Assembly (NCBI GenBank): GCA_021151695.1
Contig: JAGKWU010000014.1
Coordinates: 80,554 to 144,553 of the forward strand
Length of the DNA: 64,000 nucleotides
Direction of reading: 5' to 3'
Source: Cellvibrionaceae bacterium
Lineage (GTDB): Bacteria > Pseudomonadota > Gammaproteobacteria > Pseudomonadales > Cellvibrionaceae
Below the pieces are notes generated by a model that ran no database searches, was not told where the DNA came from, and saw only the letters and a list, made by a program, of their open reading frames with translations. Positions 7,893-17,444 of this stretch are shown one piece after another (positions within the stretch are counted from its first letter, which is position 1; every line of letters begins with the position of its first letter). The position numbers were made by a program, and so were the translations under genes.

Positions 7893-9791
7893 TTAACAAC
7901 TGGCGCAGCGGTCTTTTGTCTCAAGGGAGTTAATCTCAGGAGACTTTAGCTCAAAAGATGTTGTGGCGATCATATTGTTGTGTTGATAGTCCGCCAGCCA
8001 GGGTTTGACTTGCTCCAGCGGCATGGGTTTACGAATGACATAACCCTGCAGCTGGTCGCAACCAAGTGCTCGCAACGTATCCAGTTGATCCTCATTTTCT
8101 GCACCTTCTGCCACCACGGATAAATTTAGTGCGTGGGCAATCGACACTATGCCGCTGATAATGTCCCTGTCCACTTGATTGTGTGGTAAATCCATAACGA
8201 AGGAACGATCAATCTTGAGTGAATTGAGTGGCAAATATTTGAGATAAGTAAGCGACGAATAACCTGTCCCGAAATCATCCACTGCAACACGCACACCCAG
8301 CTCCTGGCAGCGAAGCATAATGCGACGCGCCCGCTCCAGATCATCCAACATGGCCGTCTCAGTAATTTCCACAATAAGTGCCTTGCACACTTGCGGATTT
8401 TGCAATTGTACTTTATGCAATTCTTGTAAAAATGACGGATGCAAAAAATGGCGCGCCGAAATATTTATGTGAATATCGTAGGGAAAGTTGTCTTGCTGCC
8501 AACGTGAAATTTGCTGCGTCGCTTTGGTGATAATCCAATTGCCAAAACGAATTTCCAAATCGCCGCGCGCTGATTCAATGGCGTTGATAATGGGCAATGC
8601 ACCCACCAACTCGCCATCCGGTTTTTGCCAGCGCACCAGGGTTTCAAAACCCACTACTACCCGATCGCGCAGTGAAATCATGGGTTGATACCAAAGGCAA
8701 ATTTCTTCGTTGTAGAGCGCAGTTTCAATATCCACGGCGGATATGGCTTTGGGGTCGCGCAATATCGCCGAGCGCGACGCAAAATGAAAACGATCACCGC
8801 CTTCGGTTTTGGCGGAATACATTGCCGCATCAGCTTTGCGCAATAAGGTGTTTGGGTCTGTGCCGTCAGTGGGTGAAAAAGCGATACCAATGCTGGCAGA
8901 CAAGCGGCCTTTTTTGCGGCCGTGCCCGAAATGGATTCTCAGTGCTAACAAAAAACGGTTGGCAAGCGTGGTGAGGTGATGCTCATCGCACTCCGCCACA
9001 ATTAAAAATTCATCGCCACCCAGTCGACCTATGCAATCGCTTTTTCGCACGACGTCGCGCAGGCGACTCGCCGCATCGCGCAACAAATTATCGCCAACCT
9101 CATGACCCCATTGGTCATTCGCTGTTTTTAATCCATCTATATCGATAAAAAAAATAGCAAAGCTGCGATTATGGCGTGCCAGCTGCTCGGCTTTTTGTTC
9201 GAGAAAATTCATGATGCCATTGCGATTATTGAGTTGTGTGAGTGGATCAATAATCGCCAGCGAACGCAATTGCTTTTCAAGCTGCTCGCGATGGCAGGCT
9301 ACCGCTATTTGGCTCGCAATGCGCTCGGCCAGCATGTAAATTTGTGGGGGAAGTTTTGGTAATGGCTGATGAAACCACGAAGCCGCCAAAACGCCGATAA
9401 CCTGATCGGATGAAATCAACGGAATAACAAAATTCGCAACCAGGCCACCGCGAACCAAATCCTGCATGGCATCGGGATCGTGGCTATAGTCGGCAACATA
9501 AATACTGGTCTTGGTTTTGAGTACGCGCCCCGCAATACCTTCACTGGCGGGAAAACGCATGCCTCTAAATGGATTGAGCCTGTCTTGCTCGTCACCTTCA
9601 AATAAGTGGTACTCAAAAAATTCACGGCGCTCGTCGAGCAGAATTAATGCAGCGCCATCAGCCTGCAAGAGTTTGCACACAGACGTGGCGGCTTTTTTAA
9701 AAAAGATCTGGAAGTCTTGCTCTAGCGTCAGCGCATCCATAGCTGCCAGCAGGGCGGGGACAGCCGTCTTGCGGAGAAGGAAATTGTTCAT
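7893..9791 (-). CDS. GAF-GGDEF-EAL cyclic-di-GMP turnover protein
   Basis: Cytoplasmic sensor that makes and/or degrades cyclic di-GMP. Residues about 20-175 form a GAF sensor domain. Residues about 190-345 form a diguanylate cyclase domain with intact RLGGDEF; RKSD sits five residues ahead of GGDEF and fits the inhibitory I-site RxxD. Residues about 360-620 form an EAL phosphodiesterase domain with FETLVRW (Glu kept, ETL in place of EAL), EITET, DDFGTGYSS and VVAEGAE. All key residues of both domains are present, so bifunctionality is possible. I chose the ATG at 9791; a TTG at 9806 would add five residues. No transmembrane segment is seen. The gene stands alone between convergent and divergent neighbours. 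Confidence 0.92.
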   Translation of the reverse strand: MNNFLLRKTAVPALLAAMDALTLEQDFQIFFKKAATSVCKLLQADGAALILLDERREFFEYHLFEGDEQDRLNPFRGMRFPASEGIAGRVLKTKTSIYVADYSHDPDAMQDLVRGGLVANFVIPLISSDQVIGVLAASWFHQPLPKLPPQIYMLAERIASQIAVACHREQLEKQLRSLAIIDPLTQLNNRNGIMNFLEQKAEQLARHNRSFAIFFIDIDGLKTANDQWGHEVGDNLLRDAASRLRDVVRKSDCIGRLGGDEFLIVAECDEHHLTTLANRFLLALRIHFGHGRKKGRLSASIGIAFSPTDGTDPNTLLRKADAAMYSAKTEGGDRFHFASRSAILRDPKAISAVDIETALYNEEICLWYQPMISLRDRVVVGFETLVRWQKPDGELVGALPIINAIESARGDLEIRFGNWIITKATQQISRWQQDNFPYDIHINISARHFLHPSFLQELHKVQLQNPQVCKALIVEITETAMLDDLERARRIMLRCQELGVRVAVDDFGTGYSSLTYLKYLPLNSLKIDRSFVMDLPHNQVDRDIISGIVSIAHALNLSVVAEGAENEDQLDTLRALGCDQLQGYVIRKPMPLEQVKPWLADYQHNNMIATTSFELKSPEINSLETKDRCASC

Positions 9792-10060
9792 TGCATCGAT
9801 AATCAATCAGGCGCGGGAAGTGCGCGGCAAGTGTAAATAGCAAGGACTTTGCCAATAAATCTGAAAATGACTATTTGAATGGCAATTGCAGGCAAAATTT
9901 ACAAATCATTATTTTTATATAAGAGATTGCGGTGCAGTGAGCCTTTGTAACCCAGGCGTGTGCATAAAAATATTGTTGCGGGTAACGCTAATGGGGCATA
10001 GCGGAGGATGTTTGCACCAGTATTGCGCGGCGCAATACTGGTTGGAGGCAACAAGAACTA

Positions 10061-10582
10061 TCAGGTGTTTTGCGATATGCGCAATTGGCCAACAAAGTTG
10101 CAGGGTTTGTGACGGCTATCGAGTTGCTGCTCAATAATGTGAGTCCAGGCAGTGGTGCAGGCACCGGTAGAGCCGGGCAGACAAAAAATCAATGTGCGGT
10201 TGGCGAGGCCGGCGAGGGCTCGCGATTGAATGGTCGACGTGCCAATCTCGTTAAATGAAATTTGGCGAAACAGCTCACCAAAACCTACCACGGTTTTATC
10301 AAACAGCGGCGCCATGGCTTCCACGGTACTGTCGCGTCCTGCAAAGCCGGTGCCCCCAGTAATCAACACTACCTGAGCTTGTGCATCCACAATCCACTGC
10401 GACACTACGGCGCGTATTTGGTAGATGTCATCAATGACGAGTTTTCGGTCGTGCAGTTTATGGCCGGCAGCGGTGAGTAAATCCTGCAGCTTTTGACCGG
10501 AGGTATCTGTCTCGAAGTTGCGTGTGTCGGAAACGGTGAGCACACAAATGTTCAATGGCTCGAATTCTTTTTGGGATGACAT
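10061..10582 (-). CDS. moaB: Molybdenum cofactor biosynthesis protein MoaB
   Basis: MoaB/MogA-fold protein of molybdopterin biosynthesis, which adenylylates molybdopterin in the MogA branch of the family. The start at 10582 gives MSSQKEFEPLNICVLTVSD, matching the usual MoaB N-terminus and a 173-residue length; an in-frame ATG at 10615 would add 11 residues. Family signatures include LITGGTGFAGRDSTVEA and a C-terminal region with LPGSTGA. It lies just downstream of moaA on the same strand, with a 93-base gap, so the two probably form a transcription unit. The adjacent nitrite reductase operon suggests nitrate assimilation as one use of the cofactor. Confidence 0.93.
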   Translation of the reverse strand: MSSQKEFEPLNICVLTVSDTRNFETDTSGQKLQDLLTAAGHKLHDRKLVIDDIYQIRAVVSQWIVDAQAQVVLITGGTGFAGRDSTVEAMAPLFDKTVVGFGELFRQISFNEIGTSTIQSRALAGLANRTLIFCLPGSTGACTTAWTHIIEQQLDSRHKPCNFVGQLRISQNT

Positions 10583-10675
10583 AGCAAAAAACCTATTTGT
10601 GTTGGTAGTAGTCATGCCTAGCCGGCCGGCCCCCTAGGAATGACGACTACCTGCTTAATTAAAATGGTGTGGTTC

Positions 10676-11701
10676 TCAACCGCCAGTGACATTCATAAAC
10701 CGCAAAATCTGTGGTTCATCGGCGAGAGTGAAATCGTGTTTCTCGGGCTTGTGCACTATGGCGTCCAGCAGCGTTTGTTTGAGCGCGCTGGCGGGATCAT
10801 CTGATTCGCGCATGGCGGCGCGCAGGTCGGCGCTGTTTTCCTGGCCGAGGCACAAAATTAATTTTCCTGTGGCAGTGACGCGCACGCGGTTGCAACTGCT
10901 GCAAAAGTTTTCTGAGTGAGGCGAGATAAAACCTATACGCGATTCAAACCCGGGCGTGTGCCAGTAGCGCGCTGGGCCGCCGCTGGTTTCGCTGCTGGCG
11001 ACTAAGGGAAAGTGTTCGCTGATGAGTGTGCGCAATTCAGCGCTGCTGACAAATTCTGCCGCGCGCCCATGGTCGTCAATTTTGCCTAGCGGCATCTCTT
11101 CAATAAAGCTGATATCCAGCCCTTCATTAACCGCAAAACTCACCAGTTCGGCAGCGTCTTCGGCGTTGTAGTGTTTGAGGGCGACGCAATTGAGTTTGAT
11201 GTGTTCAAAGCCGGTGGCCTTGGCGGCCTGAATGCCGTTGAGCACCTGCTGCAGATCGCCAAAGCGGGTGATCTGGCGGAAGCGCTCCGGGTTCAGCGTA
11301 TCGAGGCTGATGTTGATGCGGTCGAGACCGGCGTCTTTGAGTGGTTGGGCGTAGTCCGCCAGGCGGGTGCCATTGGTGGTCAGGCAGAGTTCGGGTTTTT
11401 GCGGCAGGCGGGCCAGCCGCGCCACCAGCTCTACTATGCCGCCGCGAATCAGCGGCTCGCCGCCGGTGAGCCGCAGCTTGGTGACACCCAGCTCGCACAG
11501 GGTTTGGCCCAGCAGCGCCAGCTCTTCTATGGAGAGCACCTGGTGGCGCGGCAGAAAGGTCATATCCTCGGCCATGCAGTAAACACAGCGCAGGTCGCAG
11601 CGGTCGGTGACCGACAGGCGCACATAGCTGATCTTGCGCCCAAAGCTATCTACCAGCTGGGTCGCTGGTACGGGGTTGGCTTTGGGGGTAAAGGCGTTCA
11701 T
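10676..11701 (-). CDS. moaA: GTP 3',8-cyclase MoaA
   Basis: Radical-SAM enzyme that converts GTP to (8S)-3',8-cyclo-7,8-dihydroguanosine triphosphate, the first step of molybdenum cofactor synthesis. The N-terminal radical-SAM cluster motif is CDLRCVYC (Cys35, Cys39, Cys42). A second, C-terminal 4Fe-4S site is CSSCNRVR followed by ILCL. The protein ends in the diagnostic Gly-Gly tail (NVTGG). TGGEPL and SLDTL motifs are also present. At 341 residues the length is normal. The downstream neighbour is moaB; the upstream neighbour is the divergent cobA-nirBD operon. No molybdenum-cofactor riboswitch could be recognised in the leader. Confidence 0.96.
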   Translation of the reverse strand: MNAFTPKANPVPATQLVDSFGRKISYVRLSVTDRCDLRCVYCMAEDMTFLPRHQVLSIEELALLGQTLCELGVTKLRLTGGEPLIRGGIVELVARLARLPQKPELCLTTNGTRLADYAQPLKDAGLDRINISLDTLNPERFRQITRFGDLQQVLNGIQAAKATGFEHIKLNCVALKHYNAEDAAELVSFAVNEGLDISFIEEMPLGKIDDHGRAAEFVSSAELRTLISEHFPLVASSETSGGPARYWHTPGFESRIGFISPHSENFCSSCNRVRVTATGKLILCLGQENSADLRAAMRESDDPASALKQTLLDAIVHKPEKHDFTLADEPQILRFMNVTGG

Positions 11702-12218
11702 GGGATTCTTCTGCCTGACTTCTTCTATCTATACAGGGTTACCGACATCGGTGGTCCAAGTCTGTAGCCATTATAAGACGCTACCAATCTGTTGGGGGCG
11801 AAACTCTCCTTTTCATTGGCAGTATCCGGGCCAGTTCCGGCAGGGGAGCTGTTAAATGTGTGCTTCAAAATGGTGAATCTGGCGGTTTTATTCGTTTTTA
11901 GCTGGCTGAGGTGTGTCTGTGTGGAGCTTGGGATCGGGTGATCGGGAGGGTATGTCGAGCTAAAAACTAGTCGAAAAACCAAAATGCTTTTTTGTGGATC
12001 ACGCTGCACCATCTCTTTGCACCAAATGATTTCAAAACTAAAAATCGATGGTTTTTGTTTTTGCCTTCTTGTGGAGCGCTGTCGCACCAAATGGCAGCGT
12101 GTTTTATGTGCCTGCATATTTCCTCTTTGGTGCGTTGCTGTCTTTTGCAGTTGATTGTTGCTTTGCAGGTTATTGAATTTGCTGGATTTAATTTTTAAAA
12201 ATACCAAAAAACTGAAAC
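11702..12218. promoter_or_regulatory. Divergent control region between moaA and cobA-nirBD
   Basis: About 520 bases without a credible gene. It contains four GCACCA half-sites (12006, 12019, 12084, and an inverted one at 12128), lying roughly 90-230 bases upstream of the sigma-54 promoter, where enhancer-binding activators such as NtrC normally sit. NtrC sites usually pair GCACC with GGTGC closely; here the spacing is looser, so the activator identity is inferred. Confidence 0.5.
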
Positions 12219-12234
12219 TGGCACCGTCCTTGCT
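12219..12234 (+). promoter_or_regulatory. Sigma-54 (-24/-12) promoter of cobA-nirBD
   Basis: TGGCACCGTCCTTGCT matches the RpoN consensus TGGCAC-N5-TTGCW at every fixed position, with the GG and GC elements at correct spacing. It lies 59 bases before the cobA start. It implies activation by a nitrogen-responsive enhancer-binding protein. Confidence 0.85.
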
Positions 12235-12292
12235 CTAGTCATATCAAGAGTCACATCAAGCAAGTTCACAAAGCAATCTGCAAGGTGCCAAT

Positions 12293-13135
12293 ATGAAACA
12301 TGTCGCTACCAACACCGCCAACGCCAAACTGTTTAATGGCAATGCGAATGACCAGCACAAGCCACGCGCTCCGCGCACGGGCAAAGTCTGGCTGGTAGGT
12401 GCTGGTCCTGGCGATGCAGATTTGCTGACCGTAAAAGCACTCAAGGCGATCAACGCTGCCGACATCATTTTTTACGATCAATTGGTGAGCGAAGAAATCT
12501 GCGCACTCTTTCCAAAAAATACTCCCGCGCTCTATGTAGGCAAAGTTAAAAACAACCACAGCATCCCGCAAGAAGATCTGAACCAACTGCTGGTTAACCA
12601 GGCGCAACTTGGCCTGAATGTATGCCGCATCAAAGGTGGCGATCCTTTTGTGTTTGGTCGCGGCGGCGAAGAGCTATTGGAGTTGCGCAACGCTGGTGTT
12701 GAAGCCGACGTTATTCCCGGCATCACCTCCGCATCAGGTTGCACTACCTATGCCGATATTCCACTGACGCATCGCGGCATTTCACAGGGTTGCACTTTCG
12801 TAACCGGTCACGCCGAAAAAACGCTCAACGTTAACTGGAATGCCTTGGCGCAACTGAATCACACCCTGGTGTTTTACATGGGCCTGACTCGTGCCGGTGA
12901 AATCTCTGACAACTTGTTGGCCGGTGGTTTGGCTGCCGATACGCCTGTGGCGATTATCGAAAACGGCTGCCGCAAAGACCAACGCAATGTGATCTCCACC
13001 GTGGCTGACTTCCCCACCGATGTGTTGCGCGAGCAAGTGAAATCTCCTGCGCTGATTGTGGTTGGCAAAGTGGTTGGCCTGCGTGAGCAACTGCAAGTGC
13101 AAGCCTGGATGGAAGAAGCCCAGTTAAGAGCTTAG
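12293..13135 (+). CDS. cobA: Uroporphyrinogen-III C-methyltransferase
   Basis: SAM-dependent methyltransferase that converts uroporphyrinogen III to precorrin-2, the precursor of sirohaem. The N-terminal block GKVWLVGAGPGDADLLTVKA and the central VVTR-type region, here RIKGGDPFVFGRGGEE, are SUMT signatures; PGITSASG follows. It is a single-domain 280-residue enzyme, not a CysG-type fusion, so dehydrogenation and ferrochelation must be encoded elsewhere. It is the first gene of the sigma-54-driven operon with nirB and nirD, which fits its role in supplying sirohaem to the nitrite reductase. AAGGTGCC is a plausible ribosome-binding site. Confidence 0.94.
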   Translation: MKHVATNTANAKLFNGNANDQHKPRAPRTGKVWLVGAGPGDADLLTVKALKAINAADIIFYDQLVSEEICALFPKNTPALYVGKVKNNHSIPQEDLNQLLVNQAQLGLNVCRIKGGDPFVFGRGGEELLELRNAGVEADVIPGITSASGCTTYADIPLTHRGISQGCTFVTGHAEKTLNVNWNALAQLNHTLVFYMGLTRAGEISDNLLAGGLAADTPVAIIENGCRKDQRNVISTVADFPTDVLREQVKSPALIVVGKVVGLREQLQVQAWMEEAQLRA

Positions 13136-13146
13136 AAAATAGGGAA

Positions 13147-13171
13147 TCGTCATCCCCTGCGGGGATGACGA
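13147..13171. repeat. Short palindromic repeat between cobA and nirB
   Basis: A near-perfect hairpin whose arms read CGTCATCCCC and GGGGATGACG. The arm sequence matches the ends of the longer inverted repeats at 51763, 53541 and 56047, so it is a minimal copy of that dispersed family. Confidence 0.75.
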
Positions 13172-13237
13172 AACCAAAGAATTAGCAACCGTAAAAGTTT
13201 TAGTAAATTTAAAAAGCGTTTAAAACGTGAGGCAATT

Positions 13238-15775
13238 ATGAAGAAGCGTATTGTTGTAGTTGGTAACGGCATGGTGGGTCACAAGTTCATCGATAACCTG
13301 GTGAACCATGCGGACGCCGCAAACTATCAGGTCATCACCTTTTCGGAAGAGCCGCGCCTGGCTTATGACCGTGTGCAATTGTCCAAATACTTCTCCGGTT
13401 CAACTGCAGAAGATTTGATGCTGACCAGCGAAGATTACTACAACGAAAAAAGCGTTGAATTTATCCTGAAAGACAAAGTGGTTGATCTGGATCTTGAAAA
13501 CAAAGAAGTGATCACCGCTTCCGGTCGTCGCGAAGGCTACGACAAATTAATTCTGGCTACGGGTTCTTTCCCGTTTGTTCCGCCAATCCCTGGCAACAAC
13601 GGTGAACACTGCCTGGTGTATCGCACCATCGAAGATCTGGAGGCTATCACCGCATCCTCTGCTGTGAGCAAAGTGGGCGTGGTAGTGGGTGGTGGTCTGC
13701 TCGGTTTGGAAGCGGCTGCTGCACTCAAGGCTGCTGGCCTGGAAACTCACGTTGTTGAGTTCGCGCCACGTTTGATGGCAGTGCAACTGGACGAAGGCGG
13801 TGGCAAATTGCTGCGTCGCAAAATTGAAGCCATCGGTGTAAAAGTTCACACCCAAAAAGCGACTACTGAAATTGTTGCAGGTACTGAAGCGCGCTACCGC
13901 ATGAACTTTGCGGACGGCAGCCACCTGGAAACTGACATGATCCTCTTCTCTGCGGGTATTCGTCCGCAAGACGAACTGGCGCGCAAGTGCGGCATTCAAG
14001 TGGGCGATCGCGGCGGTATCGTTGTTGATAACAACTGCCAGACTTCAGTAAAAGATGTTTACTCCATCGGTGAATCTGCACTCTGGAACAATCGCATTTA
14101 CGGTCTGGTTGCGCCAGGTTACCAAATGGCGAAAGTGGCTGTGTCGCACATCACTGGCGGCAATGATCAATTTATGGGTGCCGATATGAGCACCAAGTTG
14201 AAATTGCTCGGTGTTGACGTAGCTTCTGTTGGCGATGCGCACGGCAATACTCCAGGTTCACTGAGCTACACCTACAGCAACGACGTAGAAGAAGTTTACA
14301 AGCGCATTATCGTGTCGGCCGACAATACCAAATTGTTGGGTGCAGTATTGGTTGGCGACGTAGAAGCCTACGGCACGCTGCAACAAATGTGCATTAACGG
14401 TATGGATTTGCCAGAAGATCCAAATGGTTTAATCCTTCCTTCCGTTGATGGTGCAAGCCACGCGATGGGTGTGGATGCTCTGCCAGATACCGCGCAAATC
14501 TGTTCCTGTATGGATGTGAGCAAAGGCGCTATCTGCTGCGCGGTGCAAAACGGCGCAAACACCATGGGCGATATCAAAGCCATCACCAAAGCCTCAACGT
14601 CTTGCGGTGGCTGTACTGCGCTGGTTAAGCAAGTGATGGATGCTGAGTTGGTGAAACTGGGTGTTGAAGTTAGCAATCACATCTGTGAGCACTTCCCGCA
14701 TTCACGTCAAGAATTGGCTGACATAGTTCGTATCAAGCAAATTAAAACCTTTGACGAATTGCTGGATAGCCACGGCCATGGTTTGGGTTGTGAAATCTGT
14801 AAACCTGCTGTTGGTTCCATCATGGCATCCTTCTGGAACGAATTTGTTCTGGATAAAAAGCACATTGGCTTACAAGACACCAACGATATTTTCCTCGGCA
14901 ACATGCAAAAAGACGGTACCTATTCCATCGTACCGCGTATCGCCGGTGGCGAAATTACCCCTGAGAAATTAATTGTTCTCGGCCAAGTGGCAAAAGATTA
15001 CAAGCTTTACACCAAAATCACCGGTGGCCAACGTATCGATTTGTTTGGTGCCCAATTGCATCAGTTGCCAGCGATTTGGAAAGTATTGGTTGAAGCTGGT
15101 TTTGAAACTGGCCACGCTTACGGCAAATCACTGCGTACCGTTAAATCTTGCGTAGGTTCTACCTGGTGTCGTTACGGCGTGCTCGATAGCGTCGGCATGG
15201 CGGTTAACCTTGAGAATCGCTACAAGGGTGTTCGTGCGCCGCACAAAATTAAATTTGGTGTGTCTGGCTGTACTCGCGAATGTGCTGAAGCACAAGGTAA
15301 AGATTTCGGTGTGATCGCTACTGAAAGTGGTTGGAACCTGTATGTGTGTGGCAACGGCGGTATGCGCCCACGTCATGCGGATTTATTCGCGACAGGTTTG
15401 GATGATGCGATGCTGGTTAAGTACATCGACCGCGTAATGATGTTCTACATCCGCACGGCGGATCGTCTGCAACGTACTTCTGTATGGCTGGAAAATATGG
15501 AAGGCGGTTTGGCTTACCTCAAGAAAGTGGTGATCGATGACAAGCTCGGCATCGTGGACGAGTTGGAAGCGCAAATGCAAGCCAACATTGATGCTTACCA
15601 ATGCGAGTGGAAAACCACTGTTGAGAGCCCCGAGTTGCAAAAACGCTTCAAGCACTTCATCAACACTGATGAGCGCGATGATAACCTGGCCTATGTGGTT
15701 GAGCGCGAGCAAATCCGTCCGGCGTTTAAAGACGAGCGCGCGAACAAAATCGATTTGGTTGAATTAGTCGACTAA
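13238..15775 (+). CDS. nirB: Assimilatory nitrite reductase [NAD(P)H] large subunit
   Basis: Cytoplasmic six-electron reduction of nitrite to ammonium. The N-terminal flavoprotein part starts with a Rossmann motif (VVGNGMVG) and a second nucleotide-binding motif (VVGGGLLGLEAA). A BFD-type [2Fe-2S] region follows with CSCMDV (about residue 423) and CGGC (about residue 456). The C-terminal ferredoxin-like and sirohaem/4Fe-4S domains carry CVGSTWC (about 638-644) and CTREC (about 678-682), the four cluster-binding cysteines. At 845 residues the length is normal. The next gene encodes NirD and the preceding one makes sirohaem precursor. Sigma-54 control of the operon points to nitrogen limitation as the trigger. 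Confidence 0.97.
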   Translation: MKKRIVVVGNGMVGHKFIDNLVNHADAANYQVITFSEEPRLAYDRVQLSKYFSGSTAEDLMLTSEDYYNEKSVEFILKDKVVDLDLENKEVITASGRREGYDKLILATGSFPFVPPIPGNNGEHCLVYRTIEDLEAITASSAVSKVGVVVGGGLLGLEAAAALKAAGLETHVVEFAPRLMAVQLDEGGGKLLRRKIEAIGVKVHTQKATTEIVAGTEARYRMNFADGSHLETDMILFSAGIRPQDELARKCGIQVGDRGGIVVDNNCQTSVKDVYSIGESALWNNRIYGLVAPGYQMAKVAVSHITGGNDQFMGADMSTKLKLLGVDVASVGDAHGNTPGSLSYTYSNDVEEVYKRIIVSADNTKLLGAVLVGDVEAYGTLQQMCINGMDLPEDPNGLILPSVDGASHAMGVDALPDTAQICSCMDVSKGAICCAVQNGANTMGDIKAITKASTSCGGCTALVKQVMDAELVKLGVEVSNHICEHFPHSRQELADIVRIKQIKTFDELLDSHGHGLGCEICKPAVGSIMASFWNEFVLDKKHIGLQDTNDIFLGNMQKDGTYSIVPRIAGGEITPEKLIVLGQVAKDYKLYTKITGGQRIDLFGAQLHQLPAIWKVLVEAGFETGHAYGKSLRTVKSCVGSTWCRYGVLDSVGMAVNLENRYKGVRAPHKIKFGVSGCTRECAEAQGKDFGVIATESGWNLYVCGNGGMRPRHADLFATGLDDAMLVKYIDRVMMFYIRTADRLQRTSVWLENMEGGLAYLKKVVIDDKLGIVDELEAQMQANIDAYQCEWKTTVESPELQKRFKHFINTDERDDNLAYVVEREQIRPAFKDERANKIDLVELVD

Positions 15776-15814
15776 GTAATTCCTGACCATTGCGTAAGCG
15801 GCAGTGGAAAAATT

Positions 15815-15840
15815 CTCCTCCCTTAAAAGGGGAGGGGAGT
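15815..15840. repeat. Inverted repeat between nirB and nirD
   Basis: An imperfect hairpin (CTCCTCCC, then TTAAAAG, then GGGAGGGGAG) lies in the 108-base gap between the two nitrite reductase genes. It has no T run, so it is more likely an intercistronic stability element or a short repeat than a terminator. Confidence 0.45.
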
Positions 15841-15883
15841 GGATGGGAACCTTAACCAACACATTTTTTGAGTGAGAAAGATC

Positions 15884-16216
15884 ATGAGCGAAAAATCCTG
15901 GATCAGTATCTGCAATGAATCAGACCTGTTTGCCGACACAGGCGTATGCGCCAAAGTAAACGGCCAACAAGTGGCCATTTTTAAATCGCGCCGCCTGAAC
16001 GAAGTATTTGCTATCTCCAATTACGATCCTATCGGCGAAGCCAACGTACTGTCGCGCGGTATTCTCGGCTCTTTGGGCGATGCCATTGTGGTTGCATCAC
16101 CGCTGTACAAAGAGCATTACAACCTGCGCACTGGCGAGTGCCTGGAAAAGCCTGAATATTCTGTACCTGTGTTCCCCGTAAAAATCGAAAACGGTGTGGT
16201 GCACGTACAGGCGTAA
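15884..16216 (+). CDS. nirD: Nitrite reductase [NAD(P)H] small subunit
   Basis: Rieske-like small subunit of the assimilatory nitrite reductase, partner of NirB. The 110-residue length is typical. As usual for NirD, it has the Rieske fold signature regions (NYDPIGEANVLSRGI and LYKEHYNLRTGECLE) without the full set of cluster ligands. The ATG at 15884 gives the expected MSEKSWISIC start; a GTG at 15872 is less likely. Last gene of the cobA-nirBD operon, followed by a terminator. Confidence 0.94.
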   Translation: MSEKSWISICNESDLFADTGVCAKVNGQQVAIFKSRRLNEVFAISNYDPIGEANVLSRGILGSLGDAIVVASPLYKEHYNLRTGECLEKPEYSVPVFPVKIENGVVHVQA

Positions 16217-16284
16217 ATTTTTTACAGCGGACGCATGCGCTGCTGTTTCCTCCTCTTCTTCGACTGCTTCATGAGTCGCTTTAT

Positions 16285-16313
16285 GGGCAACCCTTTGGGT
16301 TGCCCTTTTTTAT
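16285..16313 (+). terminator. Terminator of cobA-nirBD operon
   Basis: The stem GGGCAACCC / GGGTTGCCC with a three-base loop is followed by TTTTTTATT, 68 bases after the nirD stop. Confidence 0.9.
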
Positions 16314-16544
16314 TGATCTATTGCTTTATTGGTTTGCCGGTCGGCTTTTATCTCGCCAATTGTTGCTATGTGTACAAATTAACTGGCCCGCTAGTTGCAG
16401 CTCTCCACATAGGTTCTCTTAATTACCTGATGGCGAGGCTTCTGGCGACAAAATGCATGTAATCGGGGCAAAAGTGTGTGCCGGTACTACAGGATTGTCA
16501 CCAAGTTACGCCACAATAGGCAATTGATTCAGGAGATAAAGGAA

Positions 16545-17279
16545 ATGGCAGTGAATCAACAAGTACATCTCGACAAATCCAACTTTGTACCCACCAGACC
16601 CAGCTTTAAGCAACAGCTGCAGCGTGGGCGCGATCAATTATTCGCGAACTACGAACAGCGCCGTCTCAAGCGCAAACCCTATGTGATCATCAGTAATAAT
16701 TGCTGGGGGTATGAGCTGTATCAGGCCACCGGGCGCGAGTACAACACACCCTTTATAGGTTTATTTTTATTTCCCGATTGCTATCTGCGATTACTGGAAA
16801 ATTTTGAAAGCTGCATTGCGCAAGAATTGCAATTTAAAGAGCAATCAAAATATTACACGCAGAAAAAACACTACCCTATTGGTGTGTTGGGCGATGATAT
16901 TGAAATCCATTTTTTGCACTACACCTCAGAGGCAGACGCACGCAATAAATGGACTCGCCGCATTGAACGCATGCAGCAGGCGCGCACCGCCGGCACTGAG
17001 CTTTATATAAAACTTTGCGATGCTGAAAATTGTGGTCAGGCAGAACTAACACGCTTTCATGCCCTGCCTTTTAGTCACAAACTGTCGCTGGGTTTTCAGG
17101 CCTTTCAACACCCCAACCATCTTCATGTCCCTTTTCTGCGCAACAAGGCCGGCACCGCGTTGGTGGATGGCGCCAAGCTGTTTAAGAAGCGCTACAGCTA
17201 CTTTGATATTACGCATTGGTTGCTGACGGGTGAAATCACCAAAACGCCAGGTTCAAGACTATTGGCCTTAATGTCCTGA
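16545..17279 (+). CDS. DUF1919 family protein
   Basis: A 244-residue protein with the DUF1919 hallmark VIISNNCWGYELYQ, then NTPFIGLFL and a region ending in the Asp/Tyr-rich YFDITHWLLTGE. Family members are often near exopolysaccharide or glycan genes; no biochemical function is established to my knowledge. The ATG at 16545 has AGGAGATAAAGG upstream and is preferred over an in-frame GTG at 16476. No signal peptide or membrane segment is seen, so it is probably cytoplasmic. It stands between the nirBD terminator and the subtilase gene, without an obvious functional link to either. Confidence 0.8.
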   Translation: MAVNQQVHLDKSNFVPTRPSFKQQLQRGRDQLFANYEQRRLKRKPYVIISNNCWGYELYQATGREYNTPFIGLFLFPDCYLRLLENFESCIAQELQFKEQSKYYTQKKHYPIGVLGDDIEIHFLHYTSEADARNKWTRRIERMQQARTAGTELYIKLCDAENCGQAELTRFHALPFSHKLSLGFQAFQHPNHLHVPFLRNKAGTALVDGAKLFKKRYSYFDITHWLLTGEITKTPGSRLLALMS

Positions 17280-17444
17280 TTACTATGATTGTGCCCTGCA
17301 GGCTTGCAGGGCTCTTCTGCTGGATCCCATCTTCGCCTATGATGGCGCCAAAATAACCAGATCTTATGGCGGGCGCGCTCTGCGTCTGTGTACTAGTCTG
17401 TAAAAAGTTTTTTGGCGCTGTTTTGGTTTTTCATGGAGTTGCAG

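Noticed and set aside
11725..12207. A 160-codon minus-strand open frame upstream of moaA.
   Set aside because: Low-complexity polar sequence with no start signal; it covers the sigma-54 control region.
13147..13171. Considered as a terminator between cobA and nirB.
   Set aside because: No T run follows; the sequence matches the dispersed repeat family instead.
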